DNA from: Halothermothrix orenii H 168
GTDB taxonomy: Bacteria; Bacillota; Halanaerobiia; Halanaerobiales; Halothermotrichaceae
DNA length: 64,000 nt
Assembly (NCBI RefSeq): GCF_000020485.1
Contig: NC_011899.1
Coordinates: forward strand, 893,501-957,500
Direction: 5' to 3'
Position numbers and translations under genes: made by a program. This document shows positions 1 to 7,269 of this stretch, piece by piece. The notes beneath the pieces were generated by a model. That model was not told the DNA's origin and ran no database searches. It worked only from the letters and a program-made list of their open reading frames with translations. Position 1 is the first letter of the stretch. The number at the start of each line of letters is the position of its first letter.

Positions 1-187
1 ATTTGTAATATTGTCTTGTGGTCATTATCGTCAATACTTATATAACCAGGGTATATTTGCTATTACATCTTTAAATTTCAGGCTAAAACATTATTACAAA
101 GGGATAGAAGGTAACTTTAATATAAGGGTAAATCATTTAATATAAGAAATCATAAAATATAGGTTTAAGTAACGGAGGTAGTCTTAA
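1..187. other. intergenic or upstream gene tail, unassigned
   Basis: AT-rich lead-in. One + strand frame is open from the window edge to a TAA near 142 and could be the last 45 or so codons of a gene starting outside the window, but I do not recognise it. A Shine-Dalgarno sequence (GGAGGT, about 176-181) serves the next gene. Confidence 0.3.
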
Positions 188-601
188 TTGAAACAGGTAG
201 TTAAATCAGGATTTTTAAAAGCCCGGGATGTGTTTATTGATCTAATAAAAATAATTATTCCAGTATATGTTTTGGTTACATTTTTAAAATATACAGGTTT
301 TATTGATTTGGTGGCAGGTATATTTAGTCCGATGATGCAGGTAGTGGGACTACCAGGGGAAGCAGTTGTTGCTCTTCTTACTGCATATCTTCTTAATATT
401 TATGGTGGAATTGCTGTAATATCTGGCCTGGAATTAGGACCCAGGGAAATAACTATTCTGGGAACGATGATAGGTATTGCCCATAGTCTTATAATTGAAT
501 CAGCTATTTTTAAAAAACTAAAGATAAACCTATTTTTGATTAATGTTTTAAGATTAAGTCTCTCTTTATTAAGTGGGGTTATATTAAACATTATACTTTA
601 A
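188..601 (+). CDS. nucleoside-recognition (gate) domain membrane protein, first of a pair
   Basis: A 137-residue, very hydrophobic protein with three or four membrane segments. It resembles the gate (nucleoside recognition) domain family that includes SpoIIM/SpmA/SpmB-type and nucleoside-transporter half proteins. The start is TTG at 188, chosen because GGAGGT lies 7 bases upstream. A second gate-like gene follows after 45 bases, so the two probably form a heteromeric pair like SpmA/SpmB. The substrate is unknown; the family call is from composition and pattern (a polar NIYGG stretch between hydrophobic helices). Confidence 0.6.
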   Translation: MKQVVKSGFLKARDVFIDLIKIIIPVYVLVTFLKYTGFIDLVAGIFSPMMQVVGLPGEAVVALLTAYLLNIYGGIAVISGLELGPREITILGTMIGIAHSLIIESAIFKKLKINLFLINVLRLSLSLLSGVILNIIL

Positions 602-646
602 AAAATAGTCTAAATATAAATGAGATACAAAATCAGGGGGATAGTT

Positions 647-1105
647 ATGGACTGGAATGGATTTATAAACGAAGCAGTTACCGGTAGTGTCGATATGGTT
701 ATAAAAATAGTAATGATAATCTTTCCCCTTTTTATTGGAATTGAAATAATAGAAGAAGCCGGTATTATTAAAAAGATATCTAAAGTATTTAAAAGCACTT
801 TAAAACATTTTGAGCTTCCAGAGACTGCCAGTTTACCGATTATTGTCGGTCAGTCTTTTGGGTTGTTGTATGGAGCCGGGTTAATATTAAGGTATGTTGA
901 TGATAATAATTTTACCTATAAGGAAGTTACCACCATTTCTGTTTTATTTGCTGTCTGTCATGCTGTCTTTGAGGATACCTTATTATTTGTAGCTATTGGT
1001 GGTAATGGATTTATTATACTTGGAATGAGAATCTTACTGGCTCTTGGTGTTACCTATTTATATGGAAAAATAAAAAAGCAAACAAAACAGGTTTATTATA
1101 TTTAA
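647..1105 (+). CDS. nucleoside-recognition (gate) domain membrane protein, second of a pair
   Basis: A 152-residue membrane protein with several hydrophobic helices and a polar GQSFGLLYGAGL segment, like other gate-domain halves. An upstream in-frame ATG exists at 620, but the SD (CAGGGGGA, 634-641) is spaced for ATG 647, so I use that. It is probably co-transcribed with the gene at 188 and may form a hetero-oligomer with it. It ends 12 bases before the convergent RluA-type gene. Confidence 0.6.
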   Translation: MDWNGFINEAVTGSVDMVIKIVMIIFPLFIGIEIIEEAGIIKKISKVFKSTLKHFELPETASLPIIVGQSFGLLYGAGLILRYVDDNNFTYKEVTTISVLFAVCHAVFEDTLLFVAIGGNGFIILGMRILLALGVTYLYGKIKKQTKQVYYI

Positions 1106-1116
1106 TTTAAAACAGA

Positions 1117-2049
1117 TTAAATTAACTGTTTTTTTAGTTTCTCCATGTCTACTGGGAGGGGAGCCTTAAAAGTTACTTCTTTGTGTTTAAAAGGTAGACA
1201 GCAGGTAACTTTATAAGAATGGAGTGCTGGACGTTTTATCAGGATGTCTTCACCCCCGTAAAGGGTATCACCCAATAGAGGGTGTCCCAGATGGCTTAAA
1301 TGGACTCTAATTTGATGAGTCCTTCCTGTTTCCAGTTTGACTCTTATAAGACTTATCAGCCCACCGGGTTTTACAACCTTTATATGGGTTACAGCCCTTT
1401 TTCCCAGAGTATGGTCTACCTTTCGTTTAATTAAACTGTCTCTAGTTTTTCCGATAGGGGCATTAATGCTTTCTTTTTTAAATTCCACATTACCATGTAC
1501 AAAGGCAAGATACTCCCTGTGTATGTTGTTATTCTGAAATTGATGGGTTATATAATTATGGGCATACTGGTTTTTTGCTATTAAGAGTAGTCCAGTAGTA
1601 TTTCTATCAAGTCGGTGAATGGGACGAACCAGGTTATAGTTGCCCTGGTTACGCATGTGGTATAGGACACCATTTACAATGGTATTGGATTTTTCTACGG
1701 GAGTAGGATGGACCAACATATTAGCTGGTTTGTTTATTACTAATAAATGTCTATCTTCATAAATTATATCCAGGTCTAGAGGAGCAGGATCATAATAGGT
1801 TTTTTCTTTAAAGTTTAAGTTGAATTCAATTAAGTCACCTGAATTTAATTTAACTTCGGTAAATTTAACATATCTACAATTAAGACGTATCCGGTATTCT
1901 CTCCCCATTTTTCTTATAAACTTACGGGACATTTTCAATCTGTTTTTTAAGAAAGTATAAAGGGTTACACCTGCTTCTTCATCTGAGATACGGTAGCTTG
2001 TTATTTCTTCTTTATTTTTAAAATGGTCAATGTCTGGTTTTAAACGCAT
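1117..2049 (-). CDS. RluA-family pseudouridine synthase
   Basis: A 310-residue protein that isomerises specific uridines in RNA (probably 23S rRNA) to pseudouridine. An S4-like RNA-binding part covers about residues 25-80 (ends in SGDLIEFNL). The catalytic domain carries the RluA/RluD signature RPIHRLDRNTTGLLLIAKN around residue 145, with the catalytic Asp in HRLD, and a later GRTHQIRVHLSHLGHPLLGD motif. Length fits RluD. It is convergent with the gate pair and divergent from the Nudix gene. Which RNA site it modifies cannot be read from sequence. Confidence 0.9.
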   Translation of the reverse strand: MRLKPDIDHFKNKEEITSYRISDEEAGVTLYTFLKNRLKMSRKFIRKMGREYRIRLNCRYVKFTEVKLNSGDLIEFNLNFKEKTYYDPAPLDLDIIYEDRHLLVINKPANMLVHPTPVEKSNTIVNGVLYHMRNQGNYNLVRPIHRLDRNTTGLLLIAKNQYAHNYITHQFQNNNIHREYLAFVHGNVEFKKESINAPIGKTRDSLIKRKVDHTLGKRAVTHIKVVKPGGLISLIRVKLETGRTHQIRVHLSHLGHPLLGDTLYGGEDILIKRPALHSYKVTCCLPFKHKEVTFKAPLPVDMEKLKKQLI

Positions 2050-2184
2050 GTTTTAACCACCCTGATTATGTTTTTAAAAAAATTATTTAAATAACTTTAG
2101 GAAGGCAAATGACAAGATAGCTTTATTTATTAATTATAACATAACCTGCTGGTATAAGGTCAATAAATTTTAAAGGAGAGTTTT

Positions 2185-2649
2185 ATGATGTCAAGGATAA
2201 GAAATTCTGCAAAAGCAATTATTATAAAAAATAACAAACTTTTATGTACCAAAAACAAAGACCAATTTGGTGTTTTTTATTTGCTACCGGGTGGCGGACA
2301 GAAGTCCTTTGAAACAATTGAGGAGGCTTTATTACGTGAATGTAAGGAAGAAATATCAGCTGATATAATAATAGGTGACCTTGTTTTTGTCAGGGAATAT
2401 ATAGGGAAAAATCATGAATTTGCTGAATGGGATTCAGATGTTCATCAAATAGAATATATGTTTGAGTGCAAATTAAAATCAGATACAGACATTAAAACTG
2501 GTAGTACTCCGGATATTTACCAGATTGGTGTAAAGTGGTTAGATTTAAATAACCTGGGTGGCTACAGGATTTATCCCAGTATTTTAAAAGATATTATAAA
2601 ATGTGATGGTACTCTCAGTGGTAGGGTTTACCTGGGGGATGTAAATTAA
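2185..2649 (+). CDS. Nudix hydrolase
   Basis: A 154-residue protein with a complete Nudix box (G-x5-E-x7-REx2EE) beginning at GGGQKSFE and ending RECKEEI, about residues 37-58. It hydrolyses a nucleoside diphosphate linked to another moiety; the substrate is undetermined. Two adjacent ATGs (2185, 2188) follow AAAGGAG, and either could start. Together with the next two genes it forms a loose + strand cluster with no visible terminators between them. Confidence 0.85.
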   Translation: MMSRIRNSAKAIIIKNNKLLCTKNKDQFGVFYLLPGGGQKSFETIEEALLRECKEEISADIIIGDLVFVREYIGKNHEFAEWDSDVHQIEYMFECKLKSDTDIKTGSTPDIYQIGVKWLDLNNLGGYRIYPSILKDIIKCDGTLSGRVYLGDVN

Positions 2650-2679
2650 AGATATGAGAAAGGAGAAGTAAAAAATCCA

Positions 2680-3129
2680 ATGTCTAATAAAACAGAATTA
2701 AAGCAAACTATATATAGAGTAACAATGGTAACAGTTTTTTTGGTTTATTTGATATACTTATTTTATCTTGTATTTTTTAGTCACCAGTATGGTAGAGATA
2801 CTTATCATGGAACCAGTAACTTAATTCCCTTCCGGACAATTTATAATTATTTAAGGGCACCCTGTCACCCCAGGGTAGTTTTTATAAATATAGTTGGAAA
2901 TATTGTAGCCTTTTTACCAATGGGTTTTTTTCTTCCTCTTATTTTTAAAAAAATGAGGAAAGCCACCAGACTATTAATAAGTGTTACCCTGGTTACTACA
3001 ATAATAGAAACAGGACAATTAATATCAGGGGTAGGGGCTTTTGATATAGATGATATCATATTAAATATTATTGGTGGTTTTGCTGGTTTTTTAATGTATA
3101 GGTTTTATAACTATTTAACCACAAATTAG
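2680..3129 (+). CDS. VanZ-like membrane protein
   Basis: A 149-residue protein with about four membrane segments. The hallmark stretches of the VanZ family are visible: NLIPFRTI after the first helix, NIVGNIVAFLPMGFFLP in the middle, and ETGQLISG with DIDDIILNIIGG near the end. VanZ proteins include a teicoplanin-resistance accessory protein, but most homologues, including this one, are uncharacterised envelope proteins. Confidence 0.85.
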   Translation: MSNKTELKQTIYRVTMVTVFLVYLIYLFYLVFFSHQYGRDTYHGTSNLIPFRTIYNYLRAPCHPRVVFINIVGNIVAFLPMGFFLPLIFKKMRKATRLLISVTLVTTIIETGQLISGVGAFDIDDIILNIIGGFAGFLMYRFYNYLTTN

Positions 3130-3143
3130 GGGGAGACTTGACC

Positions 3144-3680
3144 ATGAAAAAAATTTTAATTTTGTTTGTTTTGGTAACTACAATGGTGTTGTTTATTAGT
3201 TCTGAATCAACTTATGCCGGTGATAATACTAAATATGGGTTTAAATTTTCTCTGGAGACCATTTCCAGATCGGGAAATATTGAGGGTGGTAGTTATGTAT
3301 ATGTTAATCCAATTATCAGTATTAATAGATTGTTATCTTTTAATTTAAGGGTATCCACCAATATTGCACCTGATTTTGCAACTGATACTATCGTTACTTT
3401 AAGCCCCCAGTTTAATTTCACTTATGAAGGAATGGATGAAAATGGTTCAATGCAGCATTATTTAGCACCAGGGGTCTTACTCAATTTTGAAAATGGAGAG
3501 TTAGACAAATACTATGGAGTCAAGTACTGTATTTTGTCTGGTGGAAGGCCTATAAAAGAATATCCCGATACATCCTTTTATACCCTGATTGATTTTATAC
3601 CAGTAAGTTATTATTATAATCCTTCAACAGGTGAGGAATTATTTAAGATAGAATTTATGTCTTTAGGTTATCTGTTTTAA
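3144..3680 (+). CDS. secreted protein of unknown function
   Basis: A 178-residue protein starting with a clear signal peptide (MKKILILFVLVTTMVLFISS, cleavage probably after TYA). The rest alternates short hydrophobic and polar strands with frequent aromatic residues and ends YLF, a pattern seen in outer-membrane beta-barrels of diderm Firmicutes. A TTG at 3138 is in frame, but ATG 3144 sits better behind GGGGGAGA. I do not recognise the family. Confidence 0.5.
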   Translation: MKKILILFVLVTTMVLFISSESTYAGDNTKYGFKFSLETISRSGNIEGGSYVYVNPIISINRLLSFNLRVSTNIAPDFATDTIVTLSPQFNFTYEGMDENGSMQHYLAPGVLLNFENGELDKYYGVKYCILSGGRPIKEYPDTSFYTLIDFIPVSYYYNPSTGEELFKIEFMSLGYLF

Positions 3681-3715
3681 TCAAAGTACGGAGGGTATAG
3701 AGTGTGTAGATGTAA

Positions 3716-4045
3716 AGTGGAGAAAATGAATATTTAGGTAAATTTCTTTTAAAAAAGATAAAGTACATAATTGGCCAGGGAAGACAGGAGGCAGCAGTAT
3801 ACTTTAGATACCTGAAGCAAGAAGTTTCTTCTGAACTTCTTACGACTAATAACTTTATGAGATCCCATACTGAAACGTTTAGACCAAAACGTGGCATGAA
3901 ATCAATTTGCATTCACCCTGGATTTATTATCAGAACACAAACGACTTCATTAATGATTGGAGAGTATAATTATAACAGGATCACAGTCTGGTTTACTGCT
4001 GCCCTTAACCCCTGGGATAACTTGAGTATAAATATTAAAAAATAA
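3716..4045 (+). pseudogene. unrecognised open frame without a proper start, possibly a gene remnant
   Basis: The frame is open from 3716 (just after an ATG-TAA pair at 3710) to TAA at 4045, about 109 codons. The translation looks protein-like, for example LLKKIKYIIGQG, RSHTETFRPK and ITVWFTAALNPWDNL, but the only ATG (3857) is deep inside and has no SD. A good SD (GGAGGG, 3690-3695) lies ahead of GTG codons in other frames, suggesting a frameshifted or decayed gene. I do not recognise it. The rest of 3681-4174 shows nothing else. Confidence 0.3.
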
Positions 4046-4174
4046 GGTAAAACCTGGATACAAAAACCGCTAACTGAGATGAAATATTTTTTAATCTTGA
4101 GGAAGAATACATTTAAAGAAACAAAAATGTATTTTATAAATGGTTTCCAGGTTCTCTTCTTTTTTCTTAATATT

Positions 4175-4210
4175 ATCTTGTGAATTTACGTCATCTTGTG
4201 AATTTACGTC
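4175..4210. repeat. perfect 18-bp tandem duplication over a stop codon
   Basis: ATCTTGTGAATTTACGTC occurs twice head-to-tail (4175-4192 and 4193-4210). On the minus strand it covers the last five codons and the stop of the ECF transporter gene, so RKFTR-stop (TGA) is followed in frame by RKFTR-stop (TAA). Confidence 0.9.
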
Positions 4211-4697
4211 CAATTAATAATGTCAACAGGGTGGCAACAATGGCTTCTGGTATACCGTGGATGACAGCAATTGACAAAGCACCCTCAAAGGGTATGTATC
4301 CCCTGATAACTCCCATTCCGAGAACCAGTATGGTATTGGTAGCAGTGCCTACAATTCCTGCTGATATTAATCCCAGGTTCTTATTTTTCTTTTTGAATAC
4401 AGCATAGACTAGATAAGAAGTAATTCCAATAAACAACCTTGGAATTATGGAAACTAAAGGGTCAGCAAAGAGGGGGCTTGATGCCTGCATAAAACTAAAT
4501 AATCCAAAAATTAACCCTATCAATAAACCAACCAGAGGTCCTTCCAGGACCCCACCCAGGATTGTAGGAACATGCATAATGGTTACATTCCCTGCCATGG
4601 TAGGCACCGGTATTAACCCCAATCCTGATATTCCCAGTACTATTGAAATAGCTCCTAACATCCCCGCGACAACAATTTTACGATTAGTTAATTTCAT
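4191..4697 (-). CDS. ECF transporter S component (vitamin-type substrate-binding membrane protein)
   Basis: A 168-residue, six-helix membrane protein of the energy-coupling-factor S-component type, which binds a small vitamin-like substrate and works with a shared EcfA/A'/T module encoded elsewhere. Family-like features are the N-terminal KIVVAGMLGAISIVLG, then MHVPTILGGVLEGPLVGLL and IIPRLFIG. It resembles pantothenate/hydroxymethylpyrimidine-type S components, but the substrate is not determined. The SD GGGAGGG lies 7 bases before the ATG. The last five codons and stop are tandemly duplicated. Divergent from the AbiGi-like gene. Confidence 0.75.
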   Translation of the reverse strand: MKLTNRKIVVAGMLGAISIVLGISGLGLIPVPTMAGNVTIMHVPTILGGVLEGPLVGLLIGLIFGLFSFMQASSPLFADPLVSIIPRLFIGITSYLVYAVFKKKNKNLGLISAGIVGTATNTILVLGMGVIRGYIPFEGALSIAVIHGIPEAIVATLLTLLIGRKFTR

Positions 4698-4837
4698 TTA
4701 AATCCCTCCCGGTCATTTTTTGATCCAGGGGAATGCTGTATTAAACTAATTCTACATTTAATATTAAATTCCTAGTTGGGAGTTAAATTTTTAAATATTT
4801 AATTGATTCAGTAAATAGACAGAAAGGTGATAAATAA

Positions 4838-5491
4838 TTGAGTCCAGGTTATTATTCTAACGTATACTGGCATTTTACCGGCAGCCCTAGGAATATAGAC
4901 TGGAGCAAAGTTAAAAATCCCTCTGATATACTCTTGAATGACAGCCCAAAAACAGAAGAAGAATCTCTTTCTGTGTTAAGGGAAATACTTAATACAAAAA
5001 TGCTTAAAGCAACAACCAGAGAAAAAATTACTGATAATCTTTATACCAGAAAATATTGTAGTGTTTGTGATATCCCCCTTAAGGACCTTTATTATCATTC
5101 CGAATACTATGGAAAAGTAGCTATTGGTTTTAAAGGAAAAGCTGTGCAAAAAAAATTTAATCCTGTTTTATACCTTGATTATAAAAAGTTAAAACAGCTA
5201 AGGAATTATTTAAAAGATTTAAATTACACTAAACTACAGACAGGCTCTGCATTATCCTTTGATTTATTAAAGGACTATATAAAAATAACCAGTTTTGACA
5301 AAAATCCAAATAAAACATTTTATAAAGAACGTGAATGGAGGTGTATAGGAAATTTTTTGTTTAAGATGGCGGAAATATCTGCTATAATTGTAGGTAAAGA
5401 ATCAGTATCAAAAGCAAGAAAATATCTAAATGAGAATAAGTATGGGGATAGCATACCAATAATTACCTGGGAACTTATAGGAGATTCATAA
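4838..5491 (+). CDS. AbiGi-like (abortive-infection antitoxin-type) protein
   Basis: A 217-residue soluble protein. Residues 73-120 (YCSVCDIPLKDLYYHSEYYG, then IGFKGK and NPVLYLDY) and the late FYKEREWRCIG stretch match my memory of the AbiGi / DUF2971-like family, where a conserved F-x-DIPL...H...YG-x-IGF pattern is followed by PVLY and an EREWR segment. AbiGi is the antitoxin-like half of the lactococcal AbiG phage-defence pair, but no AbiGii-like toxin gene is adjacent. The start is TTG 4838 behind GAAAGGTGA. Function here is unproven. Confidence 0.5.
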   Translation: MSPGYYSNVYWHFTGSPRNIDWSKVKNPSDILLNDSPKTEEESLSVLREILNTKMLKATTREKITDNLYTRKYCSVCDIPLKDLYYHSEYYGKVAIGFKGKAVQKKFNPVLYLDYKKLKQLRNYLKDLNYTKLQTGSALSFDLLKDYIKITSFDKNPNKTFYKEREWRCIGNFLFKMAEISAIIVGKESVSKARKYLNENKYGDSIPIITWELIGDS

Positions 5492-5509
5492 ATTACAGGG
5501 GGTGGTATA

Positions 5510-6307
5510 ATGAACTGGTTAAATAGGCTTGAAAGGAAATTTGGACATTTAGCTATAAAAAATTTAATGAGCTATATAGTGTTATTAAATGGAATTGTTT
5601 TTGTCATGACTTATCTTGACCCGACGGGTACTTTTGTCAGTCGACTCTATTTAGATCCCCATCTGGTCCTTAAGGGGGAGGTCTGGAGGCTTTTTACTTT
5701 TATTTTTATCCCCCCAACTTTTTCTATGATATTTGTCATTTTTATTCTATATTTTTACTATATGATTGGGTTTGGCCTGGAGAGACAATGGGGTTCTTTT
5801 AAATTTAATTTGTACTATCTACTGGCTATTATAGGAACTATCGTAGCTGCATTTGTCAGCGGGCAGAGGGTTACTGCAGTTTACATAAACCTATCTTTGT
5901 TTCTGGCCTTTGCCAGAATTTATCCTGATTATGAAATATTACTGTTTATGATATTGCCGGTAAAAGTAAAGTATTTAGCCTGGTTTAACTGGATCGTCTT
6001 TGGTTACACAATAATAGTTCAGCCGTTACCAGCCAAACTGGCTGCCATTGTATCTTTAATAAATTATTTTATTTTTTTTGGAAAAAGCCTTATGCTTGAT
6101 ATTAGAAGAAAGAGTAAGGGTTATTATAAACGTAAAAAGTTTCAGAGAAAAGTAAACAAAGATTATACTATCCATAAATGTACTGTTTGTGGTATTACAG
6201 AAAAAGATGATCCCAGGATGGAGTTTAGATATTGTACTAAGTGTGAAGGTGATTATGAATACTGTATGAAACATTTGAAAAATCATGAACATATTAAAAA
6301 AGAATAA
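5510..6307 (+). CDS. rhomboid-fold membrane protein with C-terminal zinc-binding tail
   Basis: A 265-residue protein. Residues 1-200 contain about six membrane helices arranged as in rhomboids, with WRLFTFIFIPP and an ERQWGSFKFNLYYLL helix. The usual rhomboid catalytic GxSG and the later His helix are not visible (the corresponding stretch reads YINLSLFLAFARIYP), so it is probably non-proteolytic. Residues 222-265 are basic and rich in Cys/His (HKCTVCG, YCTKC, YCMKHLKNHEH), consistent with a zinc-binding module. Its partner is unknown. It follows the AbiGi-like gene by 18 bases. Confidence 0.65.
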   Translation: MNWLNRLERKFGHLAIKNLMSYIVLLNGIVFVMTYLDPTGTFVSRLYLDPHLVLKGEVWRLFTFIFIPPTFSMIFVIFILYFYYMIGFGLERQWGSFKFNLYYLLAIIGTIVAAFVSGQRVTAVYINLSLFLAFARIYPDYEILLFMILPVKVKYLAWFNWIVFGYTIIVQPLPAKLAAIVSLINYFIFFGKSLMLDIRRKSKGYYKRKKFQRKVNKDYTIHKCTVCGITEKDDPRMEFRYCTKCEGDYEYCMKHLKNHEHIKKE

Positions 6308-6368
6308 TAAATACTGGTATGATTGTTTTTTAAACTTAAAGTAAAAGAATGTTATATAAACAAAAGTA

Positions 6369-6391
6369 GTGAGGCAGAAAAATTGCCTCAC
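6369..6391 (-). terminator. hairpin terminator after the first microprotein gene
   Basis: An 8-bp perfect stem (GTGAGGCA / TGCCTCAC) with a 7-base loop. It lies downstream of the minus-strand gene at 6466-6573 and could also stop + strand transcription from the rhomboid-like gene. The stem core is the same as in the hairpin at 6629-6660. Confidence 0.6.
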
Positions 6392-6465
6392 CAATATGTT
6401 GAATTATCTTGACATATCATTATAGGTATACGGTATATAAAAATCATGATTAAAGATAAAATAAA

Positions 6466-6573
6466 CTAATATTTACCATTCATAACACTGAGAAGAAGTA
6501 AAATCAGGATTAAAAACAGGATAAAAGCCAGATTGTCATCTTCAATACCTAAAGATTTAAGATAATCTCCCAT
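6466..6573 (-). CDS. YjcZ-like single-helix microprotein A (35 aa)
   Basis: A tiny gene: ATG at 6573, TAG at 6466. The protein begins MGDYLKSLGIEDDNLAF, continues with a leucine/isoleucine-only helix (ILFLILILLLL) and ends VMNGKY. A strong SD (AAAGGAG) precedes the ATG. It is nearly identical in layout to the gene at 6915-7022. The short polar head, one hydrophobic helix and Tyr/Gly-rich tail match the YjcZ/YhcZ-type sporulation microproteins of Firmicutes. Function is unknown; spore or membrane association is inferred. Confidence 0.75.
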   Translation of the reverse strand: MGDYLKSLGIEDDNLAFILFLILILLLLSVMNGKY

Positions 6574-6604
6574 TTATAAAAACTCCTTTCTATTAGTATT
6601 AACA

Positions 6605-6613
6605 TTTTATATG
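6605..6613 (-). promoter_or_regulatory. weak sigma-K/E-like -10 upstream of microprotein A
   Basis: On the minus strand this reads CATATAAAA, one mismatch from CATAnnnTA, 32 bases before the ATG. The nearest AC is 19 bases upstream instead of 17, so this is a weaker match than those of the two sister genes. Confidence 0.3.
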
Positions 6614-6628
6614 ATTAAACTTTTTAAT

Positions 6629-6660
6629 GATAGTGAGGCAGGGGGGACTGCCTCACTATC
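6629..6660 (-). terminator. hairpin terminator after microprotein B
   Basis: A 12-bp perfect stem (GATAGTGAGGCA / TGCCTCACTATC) with an 8-base loop, followed on the minus strand by ATTAAAAAG. It lies between genes A and B, so each microprotein seems to be its own transcription unit. Confidence 0.65.
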
Positions 6661-6676
6661 ATGTTATGGTGAATAA

Positions 6677-6757
6677 TTAATAGCCAGTTCCGAGCAACAG
6701 GAGAATTAAGATAAGGAAAATAATAGCTACTTCACTGCCACCGTATCCACCACTCAT
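6677..6757 (-). CDS. YjcZ-like single-helix microprotein B (26 aa)
   Basis: ATG at 6757, TAA at 6677, with a strong SD (AAGGAGGTG) on the minus strand. The head is MSGGYGGSEVAI, followed by a helix of Ile/Leu/Phe residues and the tail GTGY. The glycine/tyrosine-rich head and single hydrophobic helix are the textbook pattern of YjcZ-family sporulation microproteins. It has its own sigma-K-like promoter and terminator. Confidence 0.8.
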   Translation of the reverse strand: MSGGYGGSEVAIIFLILILLLLGTGY

Positions 6758-6787
6758 GAAAAGCACCTCCTTATCACGATGGTAATA

Positions 6788-6815
6788 TATGATATGAATA
6801 ATTACTTGAAAATGT
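6788..6815 (-). promoter_or_regulatory. sigma-K-like promoter of microprotein B
   Basis: Reading the minus strand: AC (6815-6814), a 17-base spacer, then CATATCATA (6796-6788). This equals the sigma-K pattern AC-N17-CATAnnnTA and lies about 30 bases before the start codon. Confidence 0.5.
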
Positions 6816-6914
6816 TATAACATTGTATTATAAAATAATTTATCCAAATTAATAAAAGAAAAAACATTTTAGATTATTACTAACGTTAAGGGGGGAATTA
6901 GTTTTTAAATTTAT

Positions 6915-7022
6915 TTAGTAATAACCGTTCATGACGCCGAGAAGGAGTAAAATTAAGATTAAAAACAGAATAAAGGCTAAATTTTCATCACCGCCACCTA
7001 AAGCTTTAAGATAATCACCCAC
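6915..7022 (-). CDS. YjcZ-like single-helix microprotein C (35 aa)
   Basis: GTG at 7022, TAA at 6915, with SD AAAGGAGGTG. The head is MGDYLKALGGGDENLAF, then the same ILFLILILLLL helix as gene A and a VMNGYY tail. A and C are clearly recent paralogues, with the ordered block of tail-helix-head conserved and synonymous differences between them. Annotation pipelines with a 40-60 codon limit would miss it. Confidence 0.8.
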   Translation of the reverse strand: MGDYLKALGGGDENLAFILFLILILLLLGVMNGYY

Positions 7023-7040
7023 TAATAACACCTCCTTTAT

Positions 7041-7090
7041 CAGCAGTTATAAATATTACTTATTAGTCTTTGTGCAAACTAAAACTGCTG
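7041..7090 (-). other. inverted repeat in the leader of microprotein C
   Basis: CAGCAGTT (7041-7048) and AACTGCTG (7083-7090) can pair across a 34-base loop inside the roughly 80-base leader between the promoter and the GTG of gene C. It may be a leader stem affecting translation or stability, or chance. Confidence 0.3.
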
Positions 7091-7103
7091 TTTTAGTTAT
7101 AAG

Positions 7104-7131
7104 TATTATATGCAAATAATTTTTATAATGT
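7104..7131 (-). promoter_or_regulatory. sigma-K-like promoter of microprotein C
   Basis: Minus strand: AC (7131-7130), 17-base spacer, CATATAATA (7112-7104), an exact match to AC-N17-CATAnnnTA. It also fits a sigma-E -10 (CATACAAT) with one mismatch. Confidence 0.5.
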
Positions 7132-7269
7132 TATTTTGAAAAATACACCTTCATATAAATGGTATATAAATGATTTAAAAATATATGTTACGTTGAAGAG
7201 AAGTCAGGGCTCAGGTGAGATTATATGGGAATAAGATAAGATTAATACAAACATAGAGGAGGTAAAAAA

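Noticed and set aside
4447..4701. 84-codon + strand frame opposite the ECF gene
   Set aside because: Antisense shadow of the transporter; composition is Thr/Pro/Ile repeats from reversed hydrophobic codons.
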